Assembly: GCA_937870915.1 (NCBI GenBank)
Contig: CALMZQ010000062.1
Span: 27,944-91,943 of the forward strand
DNA from: an uncultured Ignavibacteria bacterium
GTDB taxonomy: Bacteria; Bacteroidota; Ignavibacteria; Kapaibacteriales; Kapaibacteriaceae
Reading direction: 5' to 3'
Length of the DNA: 64,000 bases
The notes beneath the pieces are model-generated. The model did no database searches. It worked only from the letters and a program-made list of their open reading frames with translations, and had not been told where the DNA came from. Of this stretch, positions 55,677 to 64,000 are shown piece after piece (positions within the stretch are counted from its first letter, which is position 1; every line of letters starts with the position of its first letter). The position numbers were made by a program, and so were the translations under genes.

Positions 55677-56138
55677 ATGAAACACATCGGAAATCTTTCG
55701 CCCGCTCCGGGCTCCCGTCATAAGAAGAAGCGTATTGGTCGTGGTGCCGGTTCCGGTCACGGTGGTACGTCTACGCGCGGACACAAGGGTCACCAATCTC
55801 GCAGTGGCTTTAGCCAAAGTCCGGGATTTGAGGGTGGTCAAATGTCCCTCAAGCGTCGTGTGCCAAAATTCGGCTTCACGAACATCAATCGCATTGAATA
55901 CCAAGAAGTAAACGTTGCAACGTTGCAACGCCTTGTTGATGAGAAGCTCGTTACCAACGGTAGCGTCACAAACGATGTGCTTCTCGAACTGGGTGTGATC
56001 CGTAAAAGATCCGCACCGGTGAAGATTCTCGGAAACGGTGATCTTTCGGCAAAGCTTAGCGTAACGTGTGATAAGATCTCGGAAACAGCAAAGCAAAAGA
56101 TCGAAGCAGCCGGGGGAGCGGTCACTGTCAATGGCTAA
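55677..56138 (+). CDS. rplO: 50S ribosomal protein L15
   Basis: 153 residues. The Gly/Arg-rich N-terminus NLSPAPGSRHKKKRIGRGAGSGHGGTSTRGHKGHQSRSG in family form, followed by FEGGQMSLKRRVPKFGF. It is embedded in 23S rRNA and joins late in 50S assembly. Its last eight bases overlap the secY start, a common coupling. Confidence 0.97.
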   Translation: MKHIGNLSPAPGSRHKKKRIGRGAGSGHGGTSTRGHKGHQSRSGFSQSPGFEGGQMSLKRRVPKFGFTNINRIEYQEVNVATLQRLVDEKLVTNGSVTNDVLLELGVIRKRSAPVKILGNGDLSAKLSVTCDKISETAKQKIEAAGGAVTVNG

Positions 56139-57480
56139 TATCGTTACCACCTTCCGGAACATGTTCCGGATCGAAGAACTTCGCCAGCGCATCGCGTTCA
56201 CGTTGATCGCGCTGCTGGCCGTTCGTGTGGGTTCGTTCATTACGATCCCGGGCGTTGACGTAACACTGCTGACACAGGCCTCTGCCTTAGATGACAGCGG
56301 CACGATCTTCGGGTTGTATGACATGTTCGTGGGTGGCGCATTCTCGAATGCAGCCATTTTTGCCCTCGGTATCATGCCATACATATCCGCGAGTATCATT
56401 CTCCAAATCGCCGGCGTAGTTCTTCCAGAACTGCAAAAACTGCAGCGCGAAGGTGAAGATGGTCGCCGTAAGATCAATCAATACACTCGTATGCTCACCG
56501 TGCCGATCGCAGCTATGCAGGCATGGGGTGTTACGATCAAAATCGCACAAACTACCGTTGGTTCAGGTGGAGCTTCCGTTGTCCCTGACACTGGCTTCTT
56601 CTGGACCCTTGCGTCCGTTATCATCCTCACGGCCGGCACTGTTGGCCTGATGTGGATCGGTGAGCAGATCACTGACCGTGGTCTCGGCAACGGCATCTCC
56701 CTGATCATCTTCATCGGTATCATCGCCCGGTTCCCAACTGCTATCACACAAGAGATCACCCTCATTCAAGCTGGTTCACGTAACCTCGTGATCGACCTTG
56801 TACTTGTGGCACTTCTCCTAGGTATTATCGCCGCAGTGATATTGATAACGCAGGGGGCTAGGCGTATTCCTGTACAATACGCAAAGCGTGTAGTAGGCCG
56901 CAAGGTGTATGGCGGAACAACACAATACATTCCGTTGCGTGTGAATACCGCCGGTGTAATGCCGATCATCTTCGCTCAATCAATCCTGTTCGTTCCTGCA
57001 ACGATTGCGTCATTCTTCCCGGGAAGCACATTCTGGCAAGATGTTTCGCAGCTCTTCAGTGATCGTTCTGTGGTTTATGCCGTGATGTTCGGCATCATGA
57101 TCGTATTCTTCACGTACTTCTATACAGCTATCGCCTTCAACCCGAAGGAAGTGGCCGATAACATGAAGCGTAATGGTGGATTCATTCCTGGCGTTCGTCC
57201 GGGAGCTCCAACATCTGAATACATCGAAAACATTCTCACTCGCATTACACTCCCGGGCGCAATTTTCTTAGCGCTCATTGCAATCCTTCCAACGTTTGCG
57301 ATGAACGTCCTTCAAGTGCCTCCGGTGTTTGCTTCGTTCTTTGGCGGTACAAGTCTTTTGATCATTGTAGGCGTAGCACTTGACACGTTGACGCAGATCG
57401 AATCCTTCCTCCTCATGCGCCATTATGATGGTTTCATGAAGACAGGTAAGATCCGTGGCCGTGCCGGAGCTACTGCGTAA
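56131..57480 (+). CDS. secY: Preprotein translocase subunit SecY
   Basis: 449 residues, ten membrane helices. The N-terminus IVTTFRNMFRIEELRQRIAFTLIALLAVRVGSFITIPGV matches; also FALGIMPYISASIILQ, GNGISLIIFIGI, the cytosolic loop GQ-type QGARRIPVQYAKRVVGRKVYGGTTQYIPLRVN and GFIPGVRPG. It forms the protein-conducting channel with SecE and passes all T9SS cargo of this window to the periplasm. ATG 56131 overlaps the rplO stop; a start at 56068 inside rplO is rejected. Confidence 0.97.
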   Translation: MANIVTTFRNMFRIEELRQRIAFTLIALLAVRVGSFITIPGVDVTLLTQASALDDSGTIFGLYDMFVGGAFSNAAIFALGIMPYISASIILQIAGVVLPELQKLQREGEDGRRKINQYTRMLTVPIAAMQAWGVTIKIAQTTVGSGGASVVPDTGFFWTLASVIILTAGTVGLMWIGEQITDRGLGNGISLIIFIGIIARFPTAITQEITLIQAGSRNLVIDLVLVALLLGIIAAVILITQGARRIPVQYAKRVVGRKVYGGTTQYIPLRVNTAGVMPIIFAQSILFVPATIASFFPGSTFWQDVSQLFSDRSVVYAVMFGIMIVFFTYFYTAIAFNPKEVADNMKRNGGFIPGVRPGAPTSEYIENILTRITLPGAIFLALIAILPTFAMNVLQVPPVFASFFGGTSLLIIVGVALDTLTQIESFLLMRHYDGFMKTGKIRGRAGATA

Positions 57481-57482
57481 TC

Positions 57483-58280
57483 ATGGCGGTTGCCGACCTC
57501 AGCATCACTCTGCTCACGGGAGAAGAGATCAAGAAAATGGAAGCAGCAAGCCGCATCGTTGCGGACGTGCTGATTCACATGAAGGGGTTTGTAAAGCCGG
57601 GCGTGACAACTCTTGAGCTTGATGCCATCGTTGAGGATTTTATCCGAACACGTGGTGGAGAGCCAGCCTTTAAAGGATATGAAGTAGACGGTAAGCTGTT
57701 CCCATCTTCAGCTTGCATCAGTGTTGACGAAGAGGTGGTGCACGGAATGCCTGGTCAGCGTATGCTGAAAGAAGGACAAATCGTGACAGTCGATGTTGGC
57801 GTCCAATTGGACGGGTTCTTTGGAGACAGCGCGTACACCTACGGCGTAGGCGAGATATCCACGGACAAACAACGTTTGTTAGATGCCACGAAGGAGTCTT
57901 TGAGACTCGGCATTGAGCAGGCAGTAGATGGCAATCGGGTGTATGACATCGCGAGAGCCGTTCAAACGCACGTTGAAAAACAGGGTTTTTCGGTGGTCCG
58001 GGAACTTGTGGGGCACGGCATTGGCCGTCATCTCCACGAGGAACCGCCCGTCCCGAACTTCGTTCCGGGCTTGCTGCATCGCAGCAGGTTTCCCAATGCC
58101 AAACTCAAGACGGGAATGGCAATGGCGATCGAGCCGATGGTGAATATGGGTCTGTTCCATGTTCATACGGCAAGCGACGGTTGGACAGTGTACACTGCGG
58201 ATGGGAAACCATCGGCACACTTCGAACACACGATTGTGATCGATGGGGCTACACCGAGAATCCTGACTTTGATGGAGTAA
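57483..58280 (+). CDS. map: Methionine aminopeptidase, type I
   Basis: 265 residues. Metal ligands are in place: Asp pair in TVDVGVQLDGFFGDSA, His in VGHGIGRHLHEEP, Glu in AIEPMV and Glu in HFEHTI. It removes the initiator methionine from new chains. The ATG starts two bases after the secY stop, with no separate promoter; adk, which lies between secY and map in many bacteria, is absent here. Confidence 0.97.
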   Translation: MAVADLSITLLTGEEIKKMEAASRIVADVLIHMKGFVKPGVTTLELDAIVEDFIRTRGGEPAFKGYEVDGKLFPSSACISVDEEVVHGMPGQRMLKEGQIVTVDVGVQLDGFFGDSAYTYGVGEISTDKQRLLDATKESLRLGIEQAVDGNRVYDIARAVQTHVEKQGFSVVRELVGHGIGRHLHEEPPVPNFVPGLLHRSRFPNAKLKTGMAMAIEPMVNMGLFHVHTASDGWTVYTADGKPSAHFEHTIVIDGATPRILTLME

Positions 58281-58301
58281 CGATAAAACGACAAGGTTTC
58301 G

Positions 58302-58520
58302 ATGGGTCGCGAAGATGTCATACGTGTTGATGGTGTGATCGAGGAAGCACTGCCAAATACTCAGTTCATTGTGAAACTGGATAATGGGCATAAGATTCTT
58401 GCACACGTCTCCGGGAAGATGAGGATGCACTTCATCAAGATCTTTCGCGGAGACAAGGTCACAGTGGAGATGTCTCCCTATGATCTCTCTAAAGGCCGTA
58501 TCGTCTATCGCTACAAGTGA
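58302..58520 (+). CDS. infA: Translation initiation factor IF-1
   Basis: 72 residues, single OB fold: [68 protein letters not shown] in family form. It blocks the A site during initiation. The map-infA-rpmJ-rpsM order is the usual one. Confidence 0.97.
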   Translation: MGREDVIRVDGVIEEALPNTQFIVKLDNGHKILAHVSGKMRMHFIKIFRGDKVTVEMSPYDLSKGRIVYRYK

Positions 58521-58556
58521 CATTGAACTCAGCAGAGAAAACTAAAGGGTGAGAAC

Positions 58557-58673
58557 ATGAAGGTTCAAGCATCGGTGAAGAAGCGCAGTCCCGACGATAA
58601 AATCGTTCGTCGTAAGGGAAGGGTGTATATCATCAACAAGAAGAACCCTCGCTTCAAGCAACGTCAAGGCTAA
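58557..58673 (+). CDS. rpmJ: 50S ribosomal protein L36, zinc-free type
   Basis: 38 residues, translated by hand: it starts [20 protein letters not shown] and ends [11 protein letters not shown]. The zinc-ribbon residues of standard L36 (three Cys and one His) are all replaced here (Ser/Asp, Asn, Phe), as in Bacteroidetes L36. It binds 23S rRNA near L6 and L16. The start has GGGTGAGA upstream, and it lies 15 bases before rpsM. Confidence 0.95.
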   Translation: MKVQASVKKRSPDDKIVRRKGRVYIINKKNPRFKQRQG

Positions 58674-58688
58674 TTCAGGAGACACGAA

Positions 58689-59066
58689 GTGGCTCGTATC
58701 GCAGGTATCGACCTACCAAAAAATAAGCGCGGCGTGATCGCGCTCACGTACATCTTCGGCATTGGAACAACGCTGAGTGGACAGGTGCTGGATAAAGCCG
58801 GCATTGACCATAACAAGCGCGTTTCCACATGGTCTGATGATGAAGTGGCACGTATCCGTCAAGCTCTCGGTGACTATAAGGTTGAAGGTCAGCTCCGTTC
58901 TGAGATTCAACTGAACATCAAACGTCTTATGGACGTTGGTTGCTATCGTGGACTGCGTCATCGCCGCGGTCTTCCGGTTCGTGGTCAGCGGACCCGTACT
59001 AACGCTCGTACTCGTAAGGGCAAGCGCAAGACGGTAGCCGGCAAGAAGAAGGCAGTGAAGAAGTAA
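58689..59066 (+). CDS. rpsM: 30S ribosomal protein S13
   Basis: 125 residues from GTG 58689. [25 protein letters not shown], helix-two-turn-helix, then [28 protein letters not shown] are diagnostic. The Lys-rich tail enters the P site. S13 forms inter-subunit bridges. First gene of the alpha part. Confidence 0.97.
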   Translation: MARIAGIDLPKNKRGVIALTYIFGIGTTLSGQVLDKAGIDHNKRVSTWSDDEVARIRQALGDYKVEGQLRSEIQLNIKRLMDVGCYRGLRHRRGLPVRGQRTRTNARTRKGKRKTVAGKKKAVKK

Positions 59067-59083
59067 TAAAGGACTGAACGACA

Positions 59084-59470
59084 ATGGCAGCAGCAAAAAA
59101 GCGCGTCAAGCGCAAGATCGTTGCGGATGTTCACGGCAAGGTCTTTGTCCGTGCAACGTTCAACAACGTTATCGTCACGATCACAGATACGTACGGCAAT
59201 ACGCTCTCTTGGTCCTCCGCAGGAAAGAATGGTTTCCGCGGTTCCAAGAAGAATACACCGTACGCTTCGCAAGTCTCCGCAGACAAGGCCGCCCGCGAGG
59301 CCTTCGAAATGGGATTGCGCAAGGTGGACGTGGTGGTCAAGGGTCCAGGCTCGGGTCGCGAAGCGGCTATCCGCGCGCTGACACAAGCTGGGTTCGAGGT
59401 TCTCTCGATCCTCGACCAAACGCCGCTGCCGCATAACGGTTGCCGCCCGCCGAAAAAGCGTCGCGTCTAA
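59084..59470 (+). CDS. rpsK: 30S ribosomal protein S11
   Basis: 128 residues. [65 protein letters not shown] and the end [18 protein letters not shown] are in family form. S11 lines the E-site path in the platform. In most bacteria rpsD follows; here only 51 bases separate it from rpoA and no S4 gene is present. Confidence 0.97.
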   Translation: MAAAKKRVKRKIVADVHGKVFVRATFNNVIVTITDTYGNTLSWSSAGKNGFRGSKKNTPYASQVSADKAAREAFEMGLRKVDVVVKGPGSGREAAIRALTQAGFEVLSILDQTPLPHNGCRPPKKRRV

Positions 59471-59521
59471 TCCGTTACGAAACACTCATTTCAACTGTGA
59501 CTATTTGACCTAAGGAAGGCC

Positions 59522-60541
59522 ATGAACATGCAGATGCAGATGCCGGAAGGCGTCGTCGTCGAAGAACTCGGCAGTCCGTACCATGCTCGTTTCGTTCTTA
59601 ATCCACTCGAAGAAGGCTATGGAACAACGATCGGTAACGCGTTTCGACGCGTGCTCCTTTCGTCGATCCAAGGAACCGCAATCGTTGGTGTAAAGATATC
59701 AGACGTTCAGCATGAGTTCCAGACCGTTGCCGGCGTTGTAGAAGACATGTGCGAGATCATTCTCAATCTCAAGGAGGTTCGCCTCCGTATCGTTGATCCA
59801 AAATCTCCAAACCGCATCACGTTCCGCGTGAAGGGGCAAAAGATCTGGACAGCAGAGATGATCCAAGAAGCAACAGCAGGCGCTATCGAAGTTCTCGACC
59901 CGGGTAAGAAGATCGCTACGCTCGCTGATGATGCAGATTTCGATGTGGAACTTCGTATTGGTCGTGGCAAAGGCTACGTTCCATCTGAAGATCAAAACAC
60001 AACGGACTTCCCGCTTGGCATGCTTCCGATCGATGCGATCTTTACGCCAATCAAGAACGTGATCTACAACGTGGAGCCGTTCCGCGTTGGACAGAAAACG
60101 GACTATGAGCGCCTCGTTCTCGATGTAAGCACAGACGGGTCGATCACGGCGAAGGAAGCTGTTGAACATTCAGCATCTATCCTCCGTTCACATATCGCAC
60201 TCTTCCTCGGTGTGAATCCTTCCATCGGATCCAACTCGGAACCATCGGAAGCACCAGCACCGGACACTGAAGCCGAGCGCGAACGTTCCCGTGTGCGCCG
60301 GATCCTCCTCCAGCCGGTAGATGAACTCGAACTCAGTGTTCGCGCTCATAACTGCCTGAAGGCCGCAAGTATCAAAACATTGGCAGACCTTGTGAGCCTG
60401 CAAGAATCCGACCTCTTGAAGTTCCGCAACTTCGGTCGGAAGTCTCTGTCGGAGCTCGCAGACGTGGTTGTGCAGAATGGTCTCGTGTTCGGTATGAACG
60501 TTGAAGGCTATCTGCGCGATGACGAAAAGAAGAATGACTAA
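59522..60541 (+). CDS. rpoA: DNA-directed RNA polymerase subunit alpha
   Basis: 339 residues. The N-terminal dimer domain has NPLEEGYGTTIGNAFRRVLLSSIQGTAIVGVKI and the insert domain; a linker of about 20 residues (EPSEAPAPDTEAERERS) leads to the C-terminal helix-hairpin-helix domain (LSVRAHNCLKAASIKTLADLVS, FRNFGRKSLSELADVV) that binds UP elements and activators. It nucleates RNA polymerase assembly with RpoB and RpoC of 10-18 kb. AAGGAAGGCC precedes the ATG. Confidence 0.97.
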   Translation: MNMQMQMPEGVVVEELGSPYHARFVLNPLEEGYGTTIGNAFRRVLLSSIQGTAIVGVKISDVQHEFQTVAGVVEDMCEIILNLKEVRLRIVDPKSPNRITFRVKGQKIWTAEMIQEATAGAIEVLDPGKKIATLADDADFDVELRIGRGKGYVPSEDQNTTDFPLGMLPIDAIFTPIKNVIYNVEPFRVGQKTDYERLVLDVSTDGSITAKEAVEHSASILRSHIALFLGVNPSIGSNSEPSEAPAPDTEAERERSRVRRILLQPVDELELSVRAHNCLKAASIKTLADLVSLQESDLLKFRNFGRKSLSELADVVVQNGLVFGMNVEGYLRDDEKKND

Positions 60542-60561
60542 GGAAGGCTAAGGAGACCAGA

Positions 60562-61227
60562 ATGCGACACAGTTATGCAGGCCGAAAACTCAAACGCACA
60601 GCAAGCCACAAGCGGGCAATGCTTGCGAACATGGCCACGTCACTCTTTGAACATAAGCGCGTTGTAACAACGGTAGCCAAGGCGAAGGAACTTCGTCCGT
60701 TCGCTGAGCATCTCATTACACGTGCACGTAATGCGCACCGTACTGAGAAGGCTGGAACGATCACAGGCGTCGATGTACACAGCCGCCGCATGGTAGGCCG
60801 GTTCATCAAGAACAAGGCTGTCCTGCAGGAGTTGTTCGACACGATCGCTCCGCTTGTAGCAGAGCGTGATGGTGGTTATACGCGAATCACGAAGCTCGGA
60901 CTTCGCCGTGGCGACAATGCAGCAACGGCTATGATTGAACTTGTTGATTGGTCGAATCCGGTTGATGGACGCGTGTCGTCCACCAAGCGTCGTGTTGCAG
61001 CCAAGGGCCCAGCTAAGCCAAAGCCAACAACAAAGCCAAAGGTGAAGCCAGCTCCGGTAGCAGCAGCTCCCGTAGAAGTAGCACCAGTGGTTGATGAAGT
61101 AGAAGCTGTGGTTGACGTAGCCGAAGAGGCTGTGGATACACCAGTGGTGGAGTCAGCTCAGGCCGACGTGCCAGCAGCGGATGCTTCTGAAGCAGATGCG
61201 CCAGCCGACGGCGAAGAGAAGGCATAA
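60562..61227 (+). CDS. rplQ: 50S ribosomal protein L17 with long C-terminal extension
   Basis: 221 residues; the L17 core is about 120 (MRHSYAGRKLKRTASHKRAMLANMA ... ITKLGLRRGDNAATAMIELVD in family form). The remaining ~95 residues are low complexity: first basic and Pro/Lys-rich (KGPAKPKPTTKPKVKPAP), then acidic and Ala/Val-rich to the end (ADAPADGEEKA). Such tails are known in a few bacterial L17 proteins; the role is unknown. Last gene of the supercluster, closed by a terminator. Confidence 0.96.
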   Translation: MRHSYAGRKLKRTASHKRAMLANMATSLFEHKRVVTTVAKAKELRPFAEHLITRARNAHRTEKAGTITGVDVHSRRMVGRFIKNKAVLQELFDTIAPLVAERDGGYTRITKLGLRRGDNAATAMIELVDWSNPVDGRVSSTKRRVAAKGPAKPKPTTKPKVKPAPVAAAPVEVAPVVDEVEAVVDVAEEAVDTPVVESAQADVPAADASEADAPADGEEKA

Positions 61228-61249
61228 TATAACAGACCATACGATCTGA

Positions 61250-61277
61250 AACGCCGAGTGCTTCCGCATTCGGCGTT
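61250..61277 (+). terminator. Rho-independent terminator after rplQ
   Basis: AACGCCGAGTGC (61250-61261) pairs with GCATTCGGCGTT (61266-61277), one G-T pair, TTCC loop, followed by TTCCTTTTTT. It closes the ribosomal supercluster 18 bases before engB. Confidence 0.9.
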
Positions 61278-61295
61278 TTCCTTTTTTCAGACAAC

Positions 61296-61913
61296 ATGGC
61301 ACACGACATCCACATCATTGCCGAGTTCGTGAAGGGGGCTACCAAACCGGAGCATTTCCCTGAATCGACACTGCCCGAGATCGCCATGATCGGTAGGTCC
61401 AATGTTGGTAAGTCGTCGTTGATCAATACGCTCGTCCGCCATAATCGCATGGCGCGCGTGTCCAACACCCCGGGCAAAACACAAGAGATCAACTTCTTTG
61501 TGACGGACATGAACTTTATGCTCGTAGACCTTCCCGGATATGGCTACGCACGTGTGAGCAAGGGCCAACGTGAGCAGTTCTCCGTTCTGATCCGAGCATA
61601 TGTACTCAAGCGACCTCAGCTCGTACTTACGTGCGTCCTTGTAGACGCGCGTCACGATCCACAGCCCCTTGATCTTGCCATCCTCGAAGAACTCGAATTG
61701 GCCGGACGTCCGTTTGTTGTGATCCTTACGAAATGTGATAAGCTCAAACCGGCAGCCCTCATTGAGCGGGAGCAACAAGTGCGAGACGTGATCCAGAATT
61801 GTGAGTATGTAGTAGACGTTGTTCCTACGTCCAGCGAAACCGGACTTGGCAGGCACCAGCTCCTCGGTATGATCAAGCGCATCGTTAACCTCTCTTCTCA
61901 GGTGACGTCATGA
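61296..61913 (+). CDS. engB: Ribosome biogenesis GTP-binding protein EngB/YsxC
   Basis: 205 residues. G1 [13 protein letters not shown]2 [12 protein letters not shown]3 DLPGYGYA and G4 TKCDK are all intact. It is an essential GTPase in late 50S assembly in many bacteria. The ATG lies 18 bases after the rplQ terminator. Its TGA overlaps the purE ATG by four bases (ATGA at 61910), so translation is coupled to purE. Confidence 0.96.
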   Translation: MAHDIHIIAEFVKGATKPEHFPESTLPEIAMIGRSNVGKSSLINTLVRHNRMARVSNTPGKTQEINFFVTDMNFMLVDLPGYGYARVSKGQREQFSVLIRAYVLKRPQLVLTCVLVDARHDPQPLDLAILEELELAGRPFVVILTKCDKLKPAALIEREQQVRDVIQNCEYVVDVVPTSSETGLGRHQLLGMIKRIVNLSSQVTS

Positions 61914-62401
61914 CAACACAACCGCTTGTTGGAATCATCATGGGTAGCGACTCCGATCTGACAGTGATGCGCGAAGCCGCAACGATCTGTGAAGAATTCG
62001 GCGTCTCCTACGAAATCCGTGTTGTAAGTGCCCATCGTACTCCTCAGGATATGGCCGACTACGGAACGAATGCCCATACGCGCGGAGTTAAGGTCATCAT
62101 CGCCGGCGCCGGCGGTGCAGCCCACCTCCCGGGAATGATTGCGTCATTTTCGCCCCTTCCCGTGATCGGTGTACCAATTCCAACAAAGCAGCTGAGGGGC
62201 CTAGACTCCCTTATGAGCATCGTCCAAATGCCATCGGGTGTCCCAGTTGCAACAGTTGCGATAGGGGGCGGGCGTAATGCCGGCATCCTCGCGGTAGAGA
62301 TCCTGTCAGTGGCAGATCCGGAATTGCATACCAAGATTGTTTCTTTCAAGGAGAAGCTCGCAATGGAATCGCGTCAGAAGAATGAAGGCCTCAAAGGTTG
62401 A
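61910..62401 (+). CDS. purE: N5-carboxyaminoimidazole ribonucleotide mutase, class I PurE
   Basis: 163 residues. [13 protein letters not shown] nucleotide loop, SAHRTPQDM with the catalytic His, and [22 protein letters not shown] are family marks. It moves the carboxyl of N5-CAIR to give CAIR in purine synthesis; purK is not in the window. It overlaps engB upstream and shares TTGA with the next gene downstream. Confidence 0.96.
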   Translation: MTTQPLVGIIMGSDSDLTVMREAATICEEFGVSYEIRVVSAHRTPQDMADYGTNAHTRGVKVIIAGAGGAAHLPGMIASFSPLPVIGVPIPTKQLRGLDSLMSIVQMPSGVPVATVAIGGGRNAGILAVEILSVADPELHTKIVSFKEKLAMESRQKNEGLKG

Positions 62402-62964
62402 GCGCCGAGGTGCCTCCAACAGTTGATGTGATTATCACTGTTGCCGACATGTCGCATGCACATTACGCCGAAGAAATCGTAGAAACGATCTTCGTTGCGG
62501 CGCAACAACGGGGGACGGGTATCGCCCGTCGTACTCCGGAATATGTGATCCAGAAGATGGAAGAGGGGAAGGCGATCATCGCTCTCACATCTGATGGACG
62601 GTTTGCTGGGTTCTGCTACGTAGAAACGTGGGAACACGGGGGGTATGTTGCGAATTCCGGACTGATCGTGAAGCCGGAGTTCCGGAAACATAACCTTGCA
62701 CGGAAGATCAAACGTGCTGCATTCGACCTCTCGCGTAAGAAGTATCCGGATGCGAAGATCTTTGGAATCACTACAAGCGCAGCGGTGATGAAGATCAACT
62801 CTGAACTTGGATACCGCCCCGTACATTTCTCGGAACTCACCACCGATGAAGCGTTCTGGAAGGGATGCCAGTCATGCCCGAATTACGACATCCTCCAACG
62901 CACAAACCGTGCAATGTGTCTGTGTACGGGTATGTTGTTCGATCCAAAGGACCCAACGGCGTGA
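62398..62964 (+). CDS. GNAT N-acetyltransferase, probable arginine-pathway enzyme
   Basis: 188 residues from TTG 62398, which overlaps the purE stop; an ATG at 62449 (171 aa) is the alternative. GNAT fold: [30 protein letters not shown] (beta 2-4), then the acetyl-CoA loop region [30 protein letters not shown]. The C-terminal [24 protein letters not shown] matches a GNAT group that I recall next to argG in Bacteroidetes arginine clusters, where it is taken as a glutamate N-acyltransferase. Its TGA overlaps the argG GTG by four bases, which strongly ties it to arginine synthesis. Exact acyl donor and acceptor not shown by sequence. Confidence 0.8.
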   Translation: MSAEVPPTVDVIITVADMSHAHYAEEIVETIFVAAQQRGTGIARRTPEYVIQKMEEGKAIIALTSDGRFAGFCYVETWEHGGYVANSGLIVKPEFRKHNLARKIKRAAFDLSRKKYPDAKIFGITTSAAVMKINSELGYRPVHFSELTTDEAFWKGCQSCPNYDILQRTNRAMCLCTGMLFDPKDPTA

Positions 62965-64000
62965 AAAAAATCCTCCTCGCCTTTAGTGGCGGACTCGACA
63001 CATCGTATTGTGCCCGGTATTTTGCCGTGGATCTCGGCATGGAAGTTCACACTGTGATCGTTGATACAGGGGGCTTTTCAGCCAACGAATTGTATCACAT
63101 CGAACAACGCGCATTAGCATGTGGAGCTACCACTCATGCCGCCCTCGATCGCACCAATGAACTGTATGAAAAGGTGCTCCGACATTGTATTGCCGGCAAC
63201 ATTCTGAAGAACGCTACATATCCGTTGAGTGTCAGTGCTGAACGTGTTGTGCAAGCCATTGCCATCGCCGAACACGCGCGTTCAATAGGTGCAACACACC
63301 TCGCGCACGGAAGCACAGGTGCCGGGAATGATCAGGTTCGCTTTGATGTGATCTTCCGCATCATGTGTCCGGAGATCGACGTTCTTACGCCGATCCGCGA
63401 CAAACAACTTTCTCGCGACGAAGAGATTGCCTACCTCGCACAACACGGAGTTGAGGGTGATTGGACAAAGGCAGCCTACTCCATCAATCAAGGGATCTGG
63501 GGCACAACGGTTGGAGGGAAGGAGACGCTTACGTCAGACAAGCCCCTTCCAGAATCTGTATGGCCATCTGCTCAATTCCCGCCCCCTGACAACAACGCAG
63601 AACGAATCTTGAAGATCAGCTTTGAGAAGGGGCAACCCATTGCCGTGGATGGTGAAACGATGGAGCCTGTTGAACTACTTCGCTTGCTCAACGACGTTGG
63701 TGCGCGGTGGCATATCGGTCGCGACATGCATGTTGGTGATACGATCATCGGTATCAAGGGTCGCGTAGCATTTGAAGCCCCTTCTGCATTGATGTTGATC
63801 AAGGCGCATCACGCACTTGAAAAACACACACTGTCAAAATGGCAACTCACGCTCAAGGACCAACTGTCTATCTGGTACGGACAACTCCTTCACGAAGGTC
63901 AGTTTCTCGAGCCGGCAATGCGGAGTATAGAGAAGTTCTTTGATGATACGCAGGCTGCAGTATCGGGGGATGTGAATCTCAAACTCAAGCATGAACGATT
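62961..64000 (+). CDS. argG: Argininosuccinate synthase, 3' partial
   Basis: The frame is open from GTG 62961 to the window end (346 codons), so the last part is missing. The start [20 protein letters not shown] is the PP-loop ATP-binding motif; later landmarks include YPLSVSAERVVQAIAIAEHA, AHGSTGAGNDQVRFD, TPIRDKQLSRDEEI and SINQGIWGTTVGG. The enzyme joins citrulline and aspartate using ATP. This form, with the VDTGGFSANEL segment, is the Bacteroidetes-type ArgG. The GTG start overlaps the GNAT stop (GTGA). Linked by coupling to engB and purE. Confidence 0.95.
   Translation, partial: MKKILLAFSGGLDTSYCARYFAVDLGMEVHTVIVDTGGFSANELYHIEQRALACGATTHAALDRTNELYEKVLRHCIAGNILKNATYPLSVSAERVVQAIAIAEHARSIGATHLAHGSTGAGNDQVRFDVIFRIMCPEIDVLTPIRDKQLSRDEEIAYLAQHGVEGDWTKAAYSINQGIWGTTVGGKETLTSDKPLPESVWPSAQFPPPDNNAERILKISFEKGQPIAVDGETMEPVELLRLLNDVGARWHIGRDMHVGDTIIGIKGRVAFEAPSALMLIKAHHALEKHTLSKWQLTLKDQLSIWYGQLLHEGQFLEPAMRSIEKFFDDTQAAVSGDVNLKLKHER

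Overview
The window reads as a chromosomal stretch from a free-living bacterium of the Fibrobacteres-Chlorobi-Bacteroidetes (FCB) group, most likely near Chlorobi/Ignavibacteria/Kapabacteria. This is inference from four things seen in the sequence: six secreted proteins ending in type IX secretion (T9SS) C-terminal sorting domains; promoters of the Bacteroidetes form (TTG, 20-22 bases, TAnnTTTG) before tRNA-Tyr, the lone EF-G gene, rpsL, tuf and a transporter operon; a helical-repeat protein of a type I know only from Bacteroidetes-like genomes; and a Bacteroidetes-type argG preceded by a GNAT gene. Unlike true Bacteroidetes, many genes carry clear Shine-Dalgarno sequences. No rRNA, phage, transposase or CRISPR array was seen.

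Layout. 1-6.4 kb: the 3' part of a secreted glycosidase-like protein, a lipoprotein, an HNH nuclease, carA and a membrane acyltransferase. 6.4-18.5 kb: tRNA-Tyr/Gly/Thr/Trp, then secE-nusG-rplK-rplA-rplJ-rplL-rpoB-rpoC with RNA leader structures before rplK, rplA and rplJ and an attenuator before rpoB. The tuf copy usual between tRNA-Thr and tRNA-Trp is absent; two palindromic repeats sit there. 18.5-42.3 kb: an accessory block with T9SS cargo, transporters, a lone EF-G resembling the mitochondrial EF-G1/spdEFG1 type, and a minus-strand operon of an MFS transporter, two AhpD-like proteins and a third AhpD-like domain fused in frame to a TonB-dependent receptor. 42.4-61.2 kb: a continuous str-S10-spc-alpha ribosomal protein supercluster (rpsL to rplQ) with a second EF-G and the only tuf in the window; rpsD (S4) is missing from its usual place before rpoA. 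61.3-64 kb: a tightly coupled engB-purE-GNAT-argG operon, with argG running off the end.

Most noteworthy: (1) the MFS/AhpD/AhpD/AhpD-TonB receptor operon, whose promoter lies so close to the first ATG that its mRNA should be almost leaderless, and whose last gene joins a cytoplasmic-type redox domain to an outer-membrane receptor with an internal GTG start and signal peptide; (2) short tandem repeats (8 or 13 bp) after gene 3' ends that place a stop codon in all three frames of the strand being read; (3) the octamer AGGGGGCT, found 18 times on both strands without coding-strand bias; (4) a secreted beta-helix/histidine phosphatase fusion; (5) paired, similar hairpin leaders before rplK and rplA.
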